Of a stretch of 26,530 bases of DNA, positions 15,018-22,449 are shown one piece after another. Positions within the stretch are counted from its first letter, which is position 1. Every line of letters starts with the position of its first letter. The DNA is from a virus, in IMG/VR virus record IMGVR_UViG_3300018416_000097, positions 1-26,530 of that record, one strand, 5' to 3'. Below the pieces are notes generated by a model. That model ran no database searches. It had not been told where the DNA came from and worked only from the letters and a program-made list of their open reading frames with translations. Made by a program: the position numbers and the translations under genes.

Positions 15018-16204
15018 TTCCAAAGATCCTTAGCCAGTACAGTAAAGCCGTTGTTCGGCGAGTACGATGGTGTCTTTAGCTTAGTACTTTTATTGAGTTG
15101 AGCAATAAGAAAAGGTAAGCCAGTGCGCATTTCTGTAGTAAATCCCTTCAGCCCGTGCTCCTGGTAGCTTTCCGGATTAGCATGTTCATACCAACGGGTA
15201 TAAGATAATTTAACCTTGCTCCAAAATCTACCGTTCTCGCTAAAGTCGCCTTCGAAATATTTCTTGGTGAACTGTGCAAATTCGTTGATATACGCACTAT
15301 CGACTTTAATCTTTTGTTCGTGGCACAGATTAAAGTACTCGTACAATTGCCTTGCTTCCTTTGCATTTACAGCACGGTTTTGTCCAAGTTCTGTCCAGTA
15401 GTCTGCAAACATTCTTGTTACTGCAACAGGCTTTGCTTTCGTAAGATCTTTGGTCATAATGGTGTCAGATAACAAAGAAAATGCACCCGGGCGATCGCTA
15501 TCGCCGTATTTTTTATTAGTAGCAAACAAGCCTGCTTTTTCAAAAAGCTTCTGTTTTTCGTTTGCGTCTTTCCATGTTTTTTCTGTTGCTCCGTCGACAC
15601 GTACACCAAAAACCATTTGCTTAAAGATATCGATAAACTCTAACGGAGTTTTTGCATCGCCGTTAAGCATAATAAAGTTCCGCCTAATTTCTAGTCTAGA
15701 GTTTGTAGGGTAGACATTTACTGGGATCTCTATATCTTCCGGAAGTTCTCCGTACACTATTGTGGCAATAATGTATAATGCGATTGCAGTATGTTGCCCA
15801 TCCCATGCTATGTATTTTCCGGGTTTTGAAGGGTCTTCGTATACCTGAATAGGCATAACCATAGTAGCTTGAAACTCATCAACAATCCTGCGCACAATAT
15901 CCATGTCGAGCGGGCGCTGAAGTGTGGTGTCGATCATTACTTGGTTTAGTTTTGCTGGGATTGCACTACACAGGGTTATATCAGAGAACCCCTTCCACAT
16001 TTTATTACGGCTACTGAAATTACTTACTGCGTCATTAAGTATGCTCTGCGTCCCTAGCAGATTAAGAGTCTGCACCAATCTTGATTGCAACGTAACAAAA
16101 TTGCTGGCAATCGTGTCAAATTGGTCGTTTATTTGTTTTGCATATGAAGTGGTTGAAACAATGGTGTGACCAGGTGCCACACGTTTAGCGTTAGATTTTG
16201 TCAT
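15014..16204 (-). CDS. ParB-like domain protein
   Basis: The 396-residue protein begins at the ATG at 16204 (GAGGAGATA ribosome binding site); an in-frame GTG at 16294 lies in the -10 element and cannot be used. In the first half IQVYEDPSKPGKYIAWDGQHTAIALY matches the ParB/Srx-type core, in which the DGQH segment binds nucleotide. A long helical, basic and aromatic C-terminal part follows. Phage proteins with this core include plasmid/phage segregation factors, DGQHR-type DNA-modification proteins and nucleases; the sequence does not distinguish these. It has a consensus early promoter and overlaps the HNH gene downstream by 4 bases. Confidence 0.7.
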   Translation of the reverse strand: MTKSNAKRVAPGHTIVSTTSYAKQINDQFDTIASNFVTLQSRLVQTLNLLGTQSILNDAVSNFSSRNKMWKGFSDITLCSAIPAKLNQVMIDTTLQRPLDMDIVRRIVDEFQATMVMPIQVYEDPSKPGKYIAWDGQHTAIALYIIATIVYGELPEDIEIPVNVYPTNSRLEIRRNFIMLNGDAKTPLEFIDIFKQMVFGVRVDGATEKTWKDANEKQKLFEKAGLFATNKKYGDSDRPGAFSLLSDTIMTKDLTKAKPVAVTRMFADYWTELGQNRAVNAKEARQLYEYFNLCHEQKIKVDSAYINEFAQFTKKYFEGDFSENGRFWSKVKLSYTRWYEHANPESYQEHGLKGFTTEMRTGLPFLIAQLNKSTKLKTPSYSPNNGFTVLAKDLWK

Positions 16205-16285
16205 CTCTATCTCCTCGCCCTCTGGGCATTTAACGGGCATCATCGCCCTAAGATTTGACTGTAGATTGCTATAACCTACACGTAT

Positions 16286-16313
16286 ATTATACACGAATAG
16301 CTGTTTTTGTCAA
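16286..16313 (-). promoter_or_regulatory. Consensus sigma70-type promoter TTGACA-N16-TATAAT
   Basis: Perfect -35 (16308-16313) and -10 (16286-16291) with a 16-base spacer. The transcript would have a leader of about 75 bases before the ParB-like ATG at 16204. Confidence 0.88.
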
Positions 16314-16438
16314 CCTTTATTTTCCTGGCTGTTATATGCCGATGATAAGTAATATTAACTACTGCTTTTTGGTACCATATAGCAGAGTTAAATAAATGTG
16401 TATTATGAAAACAAGAACTAATAATACTAAAAGACTAC

Positions 16439-16473
16439 ACCGCAAGGACTTTGCCGTTCTATGCGGTTTTTTT
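16439..16473 (+). terminator. Terminator-like hairpin directly upstream of phoH
   Basis: ACCGCA pairs with TGCGGT and the adjoining AGGAC with GTTCT, with one bulged A and a six-base loop, followed by seven T bases. This is a complete rho-independent terminator shape on the plus strand, ending 20 bases before the phoH ATG. Nothing on the plus strand upstream needs terminating, so it may be a transcription attenuator for phoH or the 3' end of a short RNA from the 16205-16438 stretch. Confidence 0.7.
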
Positions 16474-16493
16474 ACGGCTAAAGGAGACGTAGC

Positions 16494-17237
16494 ATGTCAC
16501 GACGAGCTAGAAAACAGAAGTGTAATAAATACAAAAACCAAAAAGGAGATCATAATTTGAGAGTAATTGACGGCGGAGCGGCAATTGAACGACAACGCCA
16601 AAAAGAAGTAAAGATCAAACCAAGGGGATTTCACCAAGACGACCTTTTAGGTTACCTACAAGCTCAAGACATCAACATTGTATTTGCAGTAGGACCGGCG
16701 GGAACAGGCAAAACCTTAATAAGTACCCTAGCTGGCATACAACTATTAAAACAAAACAAAATTAACAAATTCATTCTTACCCGACCAGCAGTGTCAACGG
16801 ACGAGGAACACGGTTTCCTACCTGGCACATTACAAGAGAAGATGGCTCCCTGGGTAATGCCAATTATGGACGTATTTGAGGAATACTATAGTCCAGAACA
16901 AATCGAATTCATGCTTAAAGATAAGAAAGTAGAGATTGCTCCGTTAGCATATATGCGAGGACGTAGCTTTAAAGATTCTTATATTATCGCAGACGAATGT
17001 CAGCTAACTACACCTAACCAAATGAAGATGTTGTTAACACGCATAGGTGAAGGTTGTAAGTTAGTAATAACCGGTGACTTAGAGCAAGCAGATAGAGGCA
17101 ACGATAACGGCCTCAGAGACTTCTTGACCAGAATCGAACAAACTAACTCAGACAGGATTAAAATTGTTAGGTTCGATAACCAGGACATTGAGAGACATCC
17201 GGTTGTTACTGAAGTATTAGACATTTACAATAAGTAA
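16494..17237 (+). CDS. phoH: PhoH-like ATPase
   Basis: The 247-residue protein has Walker A GPAGTGKT (67-74), Walker B-type IIADECQ (Asp166, Glu167), and the conserved segments LTRPAV, GFLPG and ITGDLEQ that identify the PhoH family, related to superfamily 1 helicases. PhoH is widespread in marine phages; its biochemical role in infection is unsettled (RNA or nucleotide metabolism is suggested for bacterial homologs). The N-terminal 20 residues are very basic. The ATG has AAAGGAG upstream. It is the only full-length non-nuclease gene on the plus strand here and is isolated, with a terminator-like hairpin before it and another after it. Confidence 0.95.
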   Translation: MSRRARKQKCNKYKNQKGDHNLRVIDGGAAIERQRQKEVKIKPRGFHQDDLLGYLQAQDINIVFAVGPAGTGKTLISTLAGIQLLKQNKINKFILTRPAVSTDEEHGFLPGTLQEKMAPWVMPIMDVFEEYYSPEQIEFMLKDKKVEIAPLAYMRGRSFKDSYIIADECQLTTPNQMKMLLTRIGEGCKLVITGDLEQADRGNDNGLRDFLTRIEQTNSDRIKIVRFDNQDIERHPVVTEVLDIYNK

Positions 17238-17243
17238 ACCGAA

Positions 17244-17275
17244 ACATGCGGGCCGCTAACGCCCGCATGTTCTTT
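17244..17275 (+). terminator. Terminator after phoH
   Basis: ACATGCGGGC (17244-17253) and GCCCGCATGT (17261-17270) form a perfect ten-base stem around a seven-base loop, followed by TCTTT. The hairpin begins six bases after the phoH stop. The T tract is short and interrupted. Confidence 0.75.
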
Positions 17276-17296
17276 ACATACTAACTAAATATTAGT

Positions 17297-17578
17297 ATGA
17301 TCCAAGTACCCTTCTTAGAATTCCATGTTTCCCATGCTTGTAACTTCTCATGCGACGGGTGTTCTCACTTTAGCAATTATAAACATGCCGAATTAGCAAG
17401 TCCAAAAGATTTACGTAGACAACATGCGCTATGGAACACGCGCATATTTCCAGAACGTATGATTCTGCTTGGTGGCGAACCTTTACTAAACAAAAAGATA
17501 TATAGGATACTAATTGACACAAGGAGAGCGTGGCCAGCTAACCGCTTATTTGCTATATCTATTCCGTTCATATCTTAA
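17297..17578 (+). pseudogene. Truncated radical SAM protein (N-terminal part)
   Basis: The 93-residue reading frame starts MIQVPFLEFHVSHACNFSCDGCSHFSN and contains the radical SAM CxxxCxxC cluster motif (Cys15, Cys19, Cys22) and the SAM-contacting GGE motif (LLGGEPLL, about 58-65). Radical SAM enzymes need about 200-300 residues or more; the frame stops soon after the second strand-helix pair, where a convergent operon begins. The final residues (RLFAISIPFIS) do not look like the continuation of the fold. I see no matching continuation in the other frames. It may be a decayed remnant or, less likely, a short iron-sulfur protein. It has no clear ribosome binding site or promoter. Confidence 0.7.
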
Positions 17579-17816
17579 ATGACGTTTTGATTCGTTTAAT
17601 TAACCGTGCCTTTCCTTTTGCTCGGTCGGTTTTACGTCCTTTGACCTTAATACCAGCCCGGTACTTCCTCTGATTACCATAGCGCCAGCCTGCGCGTGTG
17701 CGACTGAACTTGCCCTCGGCACCCATATCGTCGGCTTTCTTCTTTACCTTCGGGTCCTTAGACTCTACGTCATGAAACCGCTCGTAGTTAGCCTGGTCTC
17801 GATATGAATCACTCAT
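17568..17816 (-). CDS. Small basic hypothetical protein (82 aa)
   Basis: The 82-residue protein is dominated by Lys and Arg (for example YRAGIKVKGRKTDRAKGKARLIKRIKTSFKI at the end), so it probably binds nucleic acid or another polyanion. No family is recognised. Its ATG overlaps the end of the upstream gene by 8 bases; it is the last gene of the operon led by the glycosylase. Its 3' end overlaps by 11 bases the 3' end of the convergent radical SAM remnant. Confidence 0.65.
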   Translation of the reverse strand: MSDSYRDQANYERFHDVESKDPKVKKKADDMGAEGKFSRTRAGWRYGNQRKYRAGIKVKGRKTDRAKGKARLIKRIKTSFKI

Positions 17817-18138
17817 TTTCTGTTTCTCCTTCTAAAATCCTCATACCGAGTTCAAATGCCAACCGGTTCTTAGTATCTGAAAACTCTGCCCAGAGAAACT
17901 CTCCATGCTTCCGAGCGTCCTTTGTCTCAACAGGATCCTTCTCGCCCTTAACGCGAGTAACTTTCATGTAAACTTCATAAGCGGTCTTTAAGCCCAACCT
18001 ACCAAATACACAGAACTTCTCGCCTATGTCTAATGCCTCTACTCCGTCTTCAACAGTATCGTACTCTGGCAGTTCAATTAAGCCAAGATAATACTGGTAC
18101 CGTCTTTCTAACCTCTTGTAATCTTCAAAATTCATCAT
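17809..18138 (-). CDS. Hypothetical protein (109 aa)
   Basis: I chose the ATG at 18138, one base after the upstream stop codon and preceded by GAGGG; a longer frame would run into the preceding gene. The protein is charged and globular-looking, with EDYKRLERRYQYYLGLIELPEYD near the start and KTAYEVYMKVTRVKGEKD in the middle. No family is recognised. It is third in the glycosylase-led operon. Confidence 0.65.
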   Translation of the reverse strand: MMNFEDYKRLERRYQYYLGLIELPEYDTVEDGVEALDIGEKFCVFGRLGLKTAYEVYMKVTRVKGEKDPVETKDARKHGEFLWAEFSDTKNRLAFELGMRILEGETENE

Positions 18139-18139
18139 C

Positions 18140-18454
18140 TTACCAACCCTCTGCGGCGGCCCGCTCTTCGTATGTTTTGGGATATAAAAGATCCTCCGAC
18201 GGAAGATGCTTTTGTGTTTCTGCGTCAAAATAGTTTCCGTGGGAATGCCAAACCTCATCGCCAACTTGTCCCATTGATGTTGTCGAAATGTGGTGGGCCT
18301 TAACCTTATCGCCAGCTTTCAGTTTACTGTCCTCAGGTTTGTTGATAACGTTAGCACGTGGCCATTCCGAACTGTACAGCATTTTGATAGGACGAAATAG
18401 ATTGCCGCCTGCTTTGCAGTAAATACCATGCTTGTCTTCACGAATTAGTGTCAT
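18140..18454 (-). CDS. Hypothetical protein (104 aa)
   Basis: No family is recognised. The centre (LKAGDKVKAHHISTTSMGQVGDEVWHSHGNYFD) is rich in His and beta-strand residues; the end is helical (KTYEERAAAEGW). The ATG overlaps the glycosylase stop codon (ATGA), so the two are translationally coupled; a partner role is possible but not shown. Confidence 0.7.
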   Translation of the reverse strand: MTLIREDKHGIYCKAGGNLFRPIKMLYSSEWPRANVINKPEDSKLKAGDKVKAHHISTTSMGQVGDEVWHSHGNYFDAETQKHLPSEDLLYPKTYEERAAAEGW

Positions 18455-19269
18455 GCGTATGAACCCTCACCTTCGCCAGCTACAAATTTAACGTGACCAC
18501 AAGTACGTCTAAATCTGTATCCTTTACAGCTACAGGAAATTGTATTCTTTACAGTTACCGTATAAGGCGTATCACTACTGCCTGCAATAACGTTATAACG
18601 CCCAGGAGCAACTTTTCCAGCCACAGTAGATTTACTGACTGTAAACGTTTTCTTCCCGGACTTTGCGGTTTCGTTTATCTTCGGGCAATCCTTAGAAAAA
18701 GGACACGAGTTACATGCGGGATTCTTTGCACAATATTCTTTGCCAAAGTCAACAAAGGCACGTGAAAGGTTGGCCCACTGTTCCGGCTTAACTTCGCCCA
18801 TAACCAAGTTGGTAATAGTTTCGTCAGATGCCTTAGGCGGAACTATTCCCATTCTAACTGCAATGCGTCTAACGTGCAAATCAACTGCAAAATGATTTTG
18901 TCCGTATACCCGGTTTAAAATGATTTTAGCATTGTGTTCACCGATTCCTTTAAACTTAGTGAGACCCTTAAGTGTAGATGGTACCGGGTTGTTATTGAGA
19001 TACTCTAGCATCACTGCAATATTCTTTGCTTTGGTAGGAGCGAAGCGCAGGCTGTTAGCTTCGAGAACTTTCAGTATTCTTTTCTCGGTAGGATTTGCTA
19101 ACTCGCCAATTCCAATTGCGGCCTGTACTGCATTCTCGTCGAGGCTTGCGGCTACGGCCATGTTAGCAATAACAACACGACGAGCATGTTCGGTGGTTCC
19201 CTTTCGGGTTCCAAAGGAACGTGCCTCGAGACGATACTTTTTATTTAATTGGGTTAAAAAATTGCTCAC
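18451..19269 (-). CDS. HhH-GPD DNA glycosylase (endonuclease III-like) fused to a SWIM zinc finger
   Basis: The 272-residue protein has the helix-hairpin-helix FKGIGEHNAKIIL (106-118) and the family Asp in FAVDLHVRR (Asp130), then an iron-sulfur loop C-X5-C-X2-C-X5-C (Cys180, 186, 189, 195). At the position of E. coli endonuclease III Lys120 it has His112, so the lyase reaction by lysine is unlikely; it may be a simple glycosylase. Residues about 207-260 add a small beta domain ending ISCSCKGYRFRRTCGHVKF, a SWIM-type zinc finger (Cys246, Cys248, Cys257, His259), unusual in this family. The GTG start has GGAG upstream and an early promoter. It would remove damaged or modified bases; the substrate is unknown. 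Confidence 0.88.
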   Translation of the reverse strand: MSNFLTQLNKKYRLEARSFGTRKGTTEHARRVVIANMAVAASLDENAVQAAIGIGELANPTEKRILKVLEANSLRFAPTKAKNIAVMLEYLNNNPVPSTLKGLTKFKGIGEHNAKIILNRVYGQNHFAVDLHVRRIAVRMGIVPPKASDETITNLVMGEVKPEQWANLSRAFVDFGKEYCAKNPACNSCPFSKDCPKINETAKSGKKTFTVSKSTVAGKVAPGRYNVIAGSSDTPYTVTVKNTISCSCKGYRFRRTCGHVKFVAGEGEGSYA

Positions 19270-19304
19270 GTTTTGGCTCCATTTGTTAACTTTCTATATA
19301 TACT

Positions 19305-19332
19305 ATTATACAGCAATATTGGGCAAAGTCAA
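19305..19332 (-). promoter_or_regulatory. Sigma70-type promoter TTGACT-N16-TATAAT
   Basis: TTGACT (19327-19332) and TATAAT (19305-19310), 16-base spacer, 36 bases before the glycosylase start. Confidence 0.8.
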
Positions 19333-19391
19333 CAATGGAAGCCAAAAGTAAATCAATAACTTACGTTGCGTTCATTGTAAGTTCAATAATA

Positions 19392-20120
19392 TCACCGCTT
19401 TCCGTCATATTTTTGTATGTTCTCAAGCCAAGGAAGCATCTGCAAGTTCTCTTTATCTGAAATTTCCTCTACTGGTATCTGCCTCTCAAATCCTTCCCTC
19501 ACAGTAACAATATGGTCCAGATGGTACGCTCCGTCTACGCCCGCCTTTCCCCTAGGAAAATCGTTAGGGTTGATTTCTTCTTTAAACTGCTGATAAGTGC
19601 GTTCAGTTCGTACAGCTACACGGTTTCTATATTTTTTGAAGTCACGGTAAATAGGATCATCACGATCTAATATCTCCATATGTTCTTCTTTACGTCTACC
19701 TTTATTCCAAGGAATCTGTCCGGTCTTTTTACCTTTGTTCCACGGTATTTTTTTATTCTTTGCCCAGTGGTTTCTGTTCCCTTCGGCTATTTTGTGTCCG
19801 TAATCTGCAAAATTTCTTCGGCCTTCTGCGTATGCCTTCTTTAGTGCCTCGGATTTTTTGCGTTTTGTTTCTTCGGTATCTTTATTACCTAAATTTGCAA
19901 TAGCATTAGCTTTACCGATTTTAGCTTTTGTTTCTTCTGAAAGGACACCACCATAATTCCAATGAGATTCTGGACCTTTATAGTTTTCTTTAGCAGTTTT
20001 TTTTGCTTTTTCTTTTATTACAGGACACGCTACTGGTGTTTTGCTACATAGCCATTTTTTAGGTGTAGGGGCGTAATAGGTAGCTTCTAGTCCGCATCCT
20101 CGTTCGCATAGTTGAGTCAT
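19392..20120 (-). CDS. HNH-type homing endonuclease with NUMOD3 motifs
   Basis: The 242-residue protein has a Cys-containing N-terminal unit (CERGCGLEATYY...WLCSKTPVACP) and NUMOD3-like repeats (LSEETKAKIGKAN, DTEETKRKKSEA; IPWNKGKKTGQIPWNKG), which bind DNA in phage homing enzymes. At the C-terminus YHLDHIVTVREGFERQIP...ENLQMLPWLENIQK gives an HNH-like catalytic motif (His/Asp-His, then Asn). It sits between gp44 and the glycosylase operon with its own late-type promoter (20140-20147). It is probably a free-standing homing gene beside the clamp-loader gene. The target is not identifiable. Confidence 0.85.
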   Translation of the reverse strand: MTQLCERGCGLEATYYAPTPKKWLCSKTPVACPVIKEKAKKTAKENYKGPESHWNYGGVLSEETKAKIGKANAIANLGNKDTEETKRKKSEALKKAYAEGRRNFADYGHKIAEGNRNHWAKNKKIPWNKGKKTGQIPWNKGRRKEEHMEILDRDDPIYRDFKKYRNRVAVRTERTYQQFKEEINPNDFPRGKAGVDGAYHLDHIVTVREGFERQIPVEEISDKENLQMLPWLENIQKYDGKR

Positions 20121-20139
20121 AAAGTAATTCCTTTTACTT

Positions 20140-20147
20140 TATTTATC
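20140..20147 (-). promoter_or_regulatory. Late-type promoter (GATAAATA)
   Basis: The minus strand reads GATAAATA 19 bases upstream of the homing endonuclease ATG, in the 37-base gap after gp44. Confidence 0.5.
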
Positions 20148-20157
20148 TAAAACTCAA

Positions 20158-21084
20158 CTAATCTTGCGCCAGACAGCAGAGCTCAATAATACAGGCCGCA
20201 AGGTTTATCTCAGGGTCCGAAACTAGGGCTTGTTTTGCCATGCCATTTCGTATAATAACTACTGCTTGATCTTGCTGGGTCTCACTGCTACCCCACAGGT
20301 CTAAATTGCGATACATAAACTTGTAAATCTCATCGTACTCTTCGGGTCTAGCTTGCGCACAAATTAATGTTCTAGCATCTTTGTATTTTCCTTCCTTGAA
20401 TAACTCAACAGCACTAAGCATCCAGTCACTTGTGCTTTCATCGCCTACTTGTGGTTTTTGTAGTTTGTTGCCTACAACGTTTTGCTGTACTAAGTTAATA
20501 CATTTCCTCAAGTCCGGATAAGATGCTTGTACATAAGTATCTAGTGTTTCTAAGTCTACGTCGACACCCTCAGTTATACAAATAGTAGCAAGCCTAGCAG
20601 TAAACTCAGTAATGTCTAGTTTCTCAATGTGGAATCCTTGGCATCTGCTGTGTAGCGCAGGAATAATCTTTTGCGGATAGTTACAAGTTAAGATGAAGCG
20701 ACAATGTGTGGCAAACCTTTCCATAACACCACGTAGAGCCGCTTGTGCGTTAGGGGATAAGTAGTCTGCTTCGTCTAGCAATACGTAACGCATATCGCCA
20801 AAACCCATAGTAGACGCAAAGTTTGTAATTCTGTCTCTCACATCATCTACGCTGTTTGTAGAGGAGCCGTTCATCTCTAGGATGTCCATGTCGTTTACTT
20901 CTAACTCGTTTAGCAATACTTTAGCCAACGTAGTTTTTCCAGTACCGGGTGCTCCGCTAAAAAGCAGATGAGGCATTGCGCCTGAGGTTACCCAACCTGT
21001 TACTTGTTCTTTTTGTGAATTGTCTCTGAATACATAATCAGCTACAGTAGAGGGGCGATATTCCTCCGTCCAAAGTTTGTGCAT
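20158..21084 (-). CDS. 44: Clamp-loader ATPase, T4 gp44-like
   Basis: The 308-residue AAA+ protein has Walker A SGAPGTGKTT (43-52), Walker B LLDEAD (102-107), sensor 1 FILTCNY (130-136) and the SRC motif (146-148) that supplies the arginine finger in clamp loaders. Length and order match T4 gp44 (319). With the gp62 subunit it loads the sliding clamp onto primed DNA for the gp43 polymerase. In T4 the neighbours are 45, 62 and regA; none of these is recognisable beside it here. It has its own consensus early promoter. The start is the only ATG giving the conserved N-terminus (LWTEEYRPST). Confidence 0.95.
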   Translation of the reverse strand: MHKLWTEEYRPSTVADYVFRDNSQKEQVTGWVTSGAMPHLLFSGAPGTGKTTLAKVLLNELEVNDMDILEMNGSSTNSVDDVRDRITNFASTMGFGDMRYVLLDEADYLSPNAQAALRGVMERFATHCRFILTCNYPQKIIPALHSRCQGFHIEKLDITEFTARLATICITEGVDVDLETLDTYVQASYPDLRKCINLVQQNVVGNKLQKPQVGDESTSDWMLSAVELFKEGKYKDARTLICAQARPEEYDEIYKFMYRNLDLWGSSETQQDQAVVIIRNGMAKQALVSDPEINLAACIIELCCLAQD

Positions 21085-21115
21085 GGTATCTCCGTGTTTT
21101 TATTATTATTTGTGT

Positions 21116-21143
21116 ATTATACTTGATGTAGCAAATATGTCAA
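21116..21143 (-). promoter_or_regulatory. Consensus sigma70-type promoter TTGACA-N16-TATAAT before gp44
   Basis: TTGACA (21138-21143) and TATAAT (21116-21121) with a 16-base spacer lie 32 bases before the gp44 ATG, just inside the gap after the 76-residue gene. Confidence 0.88.
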
Positions 21144-21145
21144 GA

Positions 21146-21376
21146 CTAGTTTTCGCCGGAAAGTTTCCTTTCAGCTAGTGCTAATTTACGATCAGTAAGG
21201 AATTCATCTTCGGGTGAAAACGTAGGGCACTTAGCAAGTTCGTCCTCTACTAAGAATAGAATCTCGTACAACTTCTGCTTATTTCCCCATTGGACGAAGC
21301 CATCTTCATACGGATCAGTTATTCGTCGTCTAAGCCACTCTACTTCTATTTTAACATTATCGGGTACTTCGTACAT
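21146..21376 (-). CDS. Hypothetical protein (76 aa)
   Basis: This small acidic, helical protein has VEWLRRRITDPYEDGFVQWGNKQKLYEILFLVEDELAKCP in the middle. No family is recognised. The ATG lies one base after the methyltransferase stop, so both belong to the operon 21146-22919. Confidence 0.65.
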   Translation of the reverse strand: MYEVPDNVKIEVEWLRRRITDPYEDGFVQWGNKQKLYEILFLVEDELAKCPTFSPEDEFLTDRKLALAERKLSGEN

Positions 21377-21377
21377 G

Positions 21378-22085
21378 CTAATTACCTTTAGTGATGATTA
21401 AACCTTTTTGATTATGTCCAAGTATATGATCTTTTATTTTTACTTCTGCATTAAATCCGTTAGCCTGTAACTCACTAACTAACCAATCTAAATTATAAAC
21501 AGCAACGAATAGTATCATGTCTTCCCGCGGAATAACAGAGGTACAAACTTCGCTGTGGTCTATTAAATATTTAAAACGTTCTATGTTATTAAACTCTGCT
21601 AAATTCGCAGACTTACCAAACTCTTGCACTCGCTTTCTTAAAAACCAACCTACACCGGAATAATCTACCACTGTAGTGACGCACTTTCCGCCGGGCTTTA
21701 ATACTCTAACTTGCTCGCTTACATCAAACAACATTTGTTCGTATGTAGTGTGGCTGTGTACGCTATAAGCAAACACGTAATCGAAAGTATTAGCCTCAAA
21801 TGGGTAACGTAGTTGTTCTTCACCTAATTTATTATATACTTGACTATACGCATTGTAGTGTATCCAATTAGCTTCAGGGAATTTAGTTCTTCCGTCGGCT
21901 AACGCATCAGCATCTACATCTATACATGTATAGTTTTTTATTTTGAAATTAGGATCTTTTTCTACTAAGTCATGAAGTAAGTTTCCGCTATTCCCGCCCA
22001 CATCTAGTATTTTCGTGTCTGCGGGAATATCACCGATTTGGGTAGAAAAGAACGAGAGTCGTTCCATCCTGGGAAATTTGTACAC
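21378..22085 (-). CDS. Class I SAM-dependent methyltransferase
   Basis: This 235-residue protein has motif I KILDVGGNSGNL (about 25-36), an acidic motif II ending in YTCIDVDADAL, and motif IV-type VFAYSVHSHTTYEQML followed by VLKPGGKCVT, the typical Rossmann-fold methyltransferase pattern. No DNA methylase motif (DPPY/NPPY) is seen, so the substrate is probably a small molecule, protein or RNA. The GTG at 22085 follows the upstream stop by one base; an ATG at 22067 is an alternative. It lies after the GroES-like gene. Confidence 0.85.
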   Translation of the reverse strand: MYKFPRMERLSFFSTQIGDIPADTKILDVGGNSGNLLHDLVEKDPNFKIKNYTCIDVDADALADGRTKFPEANWIHYNAYSQVYNKLGEEQLRYPFEANTFDYVFAYSVHSHTTYEQMLFDVSEQVRVLKPGGKCVTTVVDYSGVGWFLRKRVQEFGKSANLAEFNNIERFKYLIDHSEVCTSVIPREDMILFVAVYNLDWLVSELQANGFNAEVKIKDHILGHNQKGLIITKGN

Positions 22086-22086
22086 G

Positions 22087-22449
22087 TTAGTCTCGAATTT
22101 TACGTTGTGCGTCTAAGTCGTGAGGGTTAATGTTATAGGTTTCAGGCTTCTCGTTGCTTGTGGCCAGACAGCCTTTTGGGTCTACTTTCCAAATCTGCGC
22201 CCTGGGTTCTAAGCGATCATCGTTAGCTTCTAGCCCTTCAGTCCAGCGACCATATTCTACTAACACCCATTCGCCTTCTGTTAGCCAATTTATGTCAGGG
22301 CCAACGGACAGCACTTTAAACCATCGAGGTACATTAGCACCTGAAGTTTTGCCAATTGTGCTTTTAATGATAATACCAGCTTTGGTAGTTACATCTCCGA
22401 AGTCACCGTCGGAGCATAGGATGTTATCGCCTGTTGCTTTTACTTGCAT
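22087..22449 (-). CDS. GroES/gp31-like co-chaperonin (probable)
   Basis: The 120-residue protein has the layout of GroES: an N-terminal strand (MQVKATGDNILC), a mobile-loop-like stretch with GIIIKSTIGKTSGANVP (about 24-41), then WFKVLSVGPDINWLTEGEWVLVEYGRW, which resembles the barrel part of GroES and of phage co-chaperonins such as T4 gp31, followed by a C-terminal extension. gp31 replaces host GroES on GroEL for folding of the major capsid protein. Identification is by eye, and similarity to bacterial GroES is weak. The start is coupled to the upstream gene by TAATG. Confidence 0.55.
   Translation of the reverse strand: MQVKATGDNILCSDGDFGDVTTKAGIIIKSTIGKTSGANVPRWFKVLSVGPDINWLTEGEWVLVEYGRWTEGLEANDDRLEPRAQIWKVDPKGCLATSNEKPETYNINPHDLDAQRKIRD

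Noticed and set aside
16405-16560. A plus-strand ORF of about 51 residues starting at the ATG at 16405 and overlapping phoH
   Set aside because: It has no ribosome binding site, reads through the terminator-like hairpin and overlaps phoH in another frame; it is more likely untranslated leader.
19333-19391. Inverted repeat ACTTAC...GTAAGT between the glycosylase promoter and the end of the homing nuclease gene
   Set aside because: The stem is only about seven pairs with a twelve-base loop and no T tract, so it is not convincing as a terminator.
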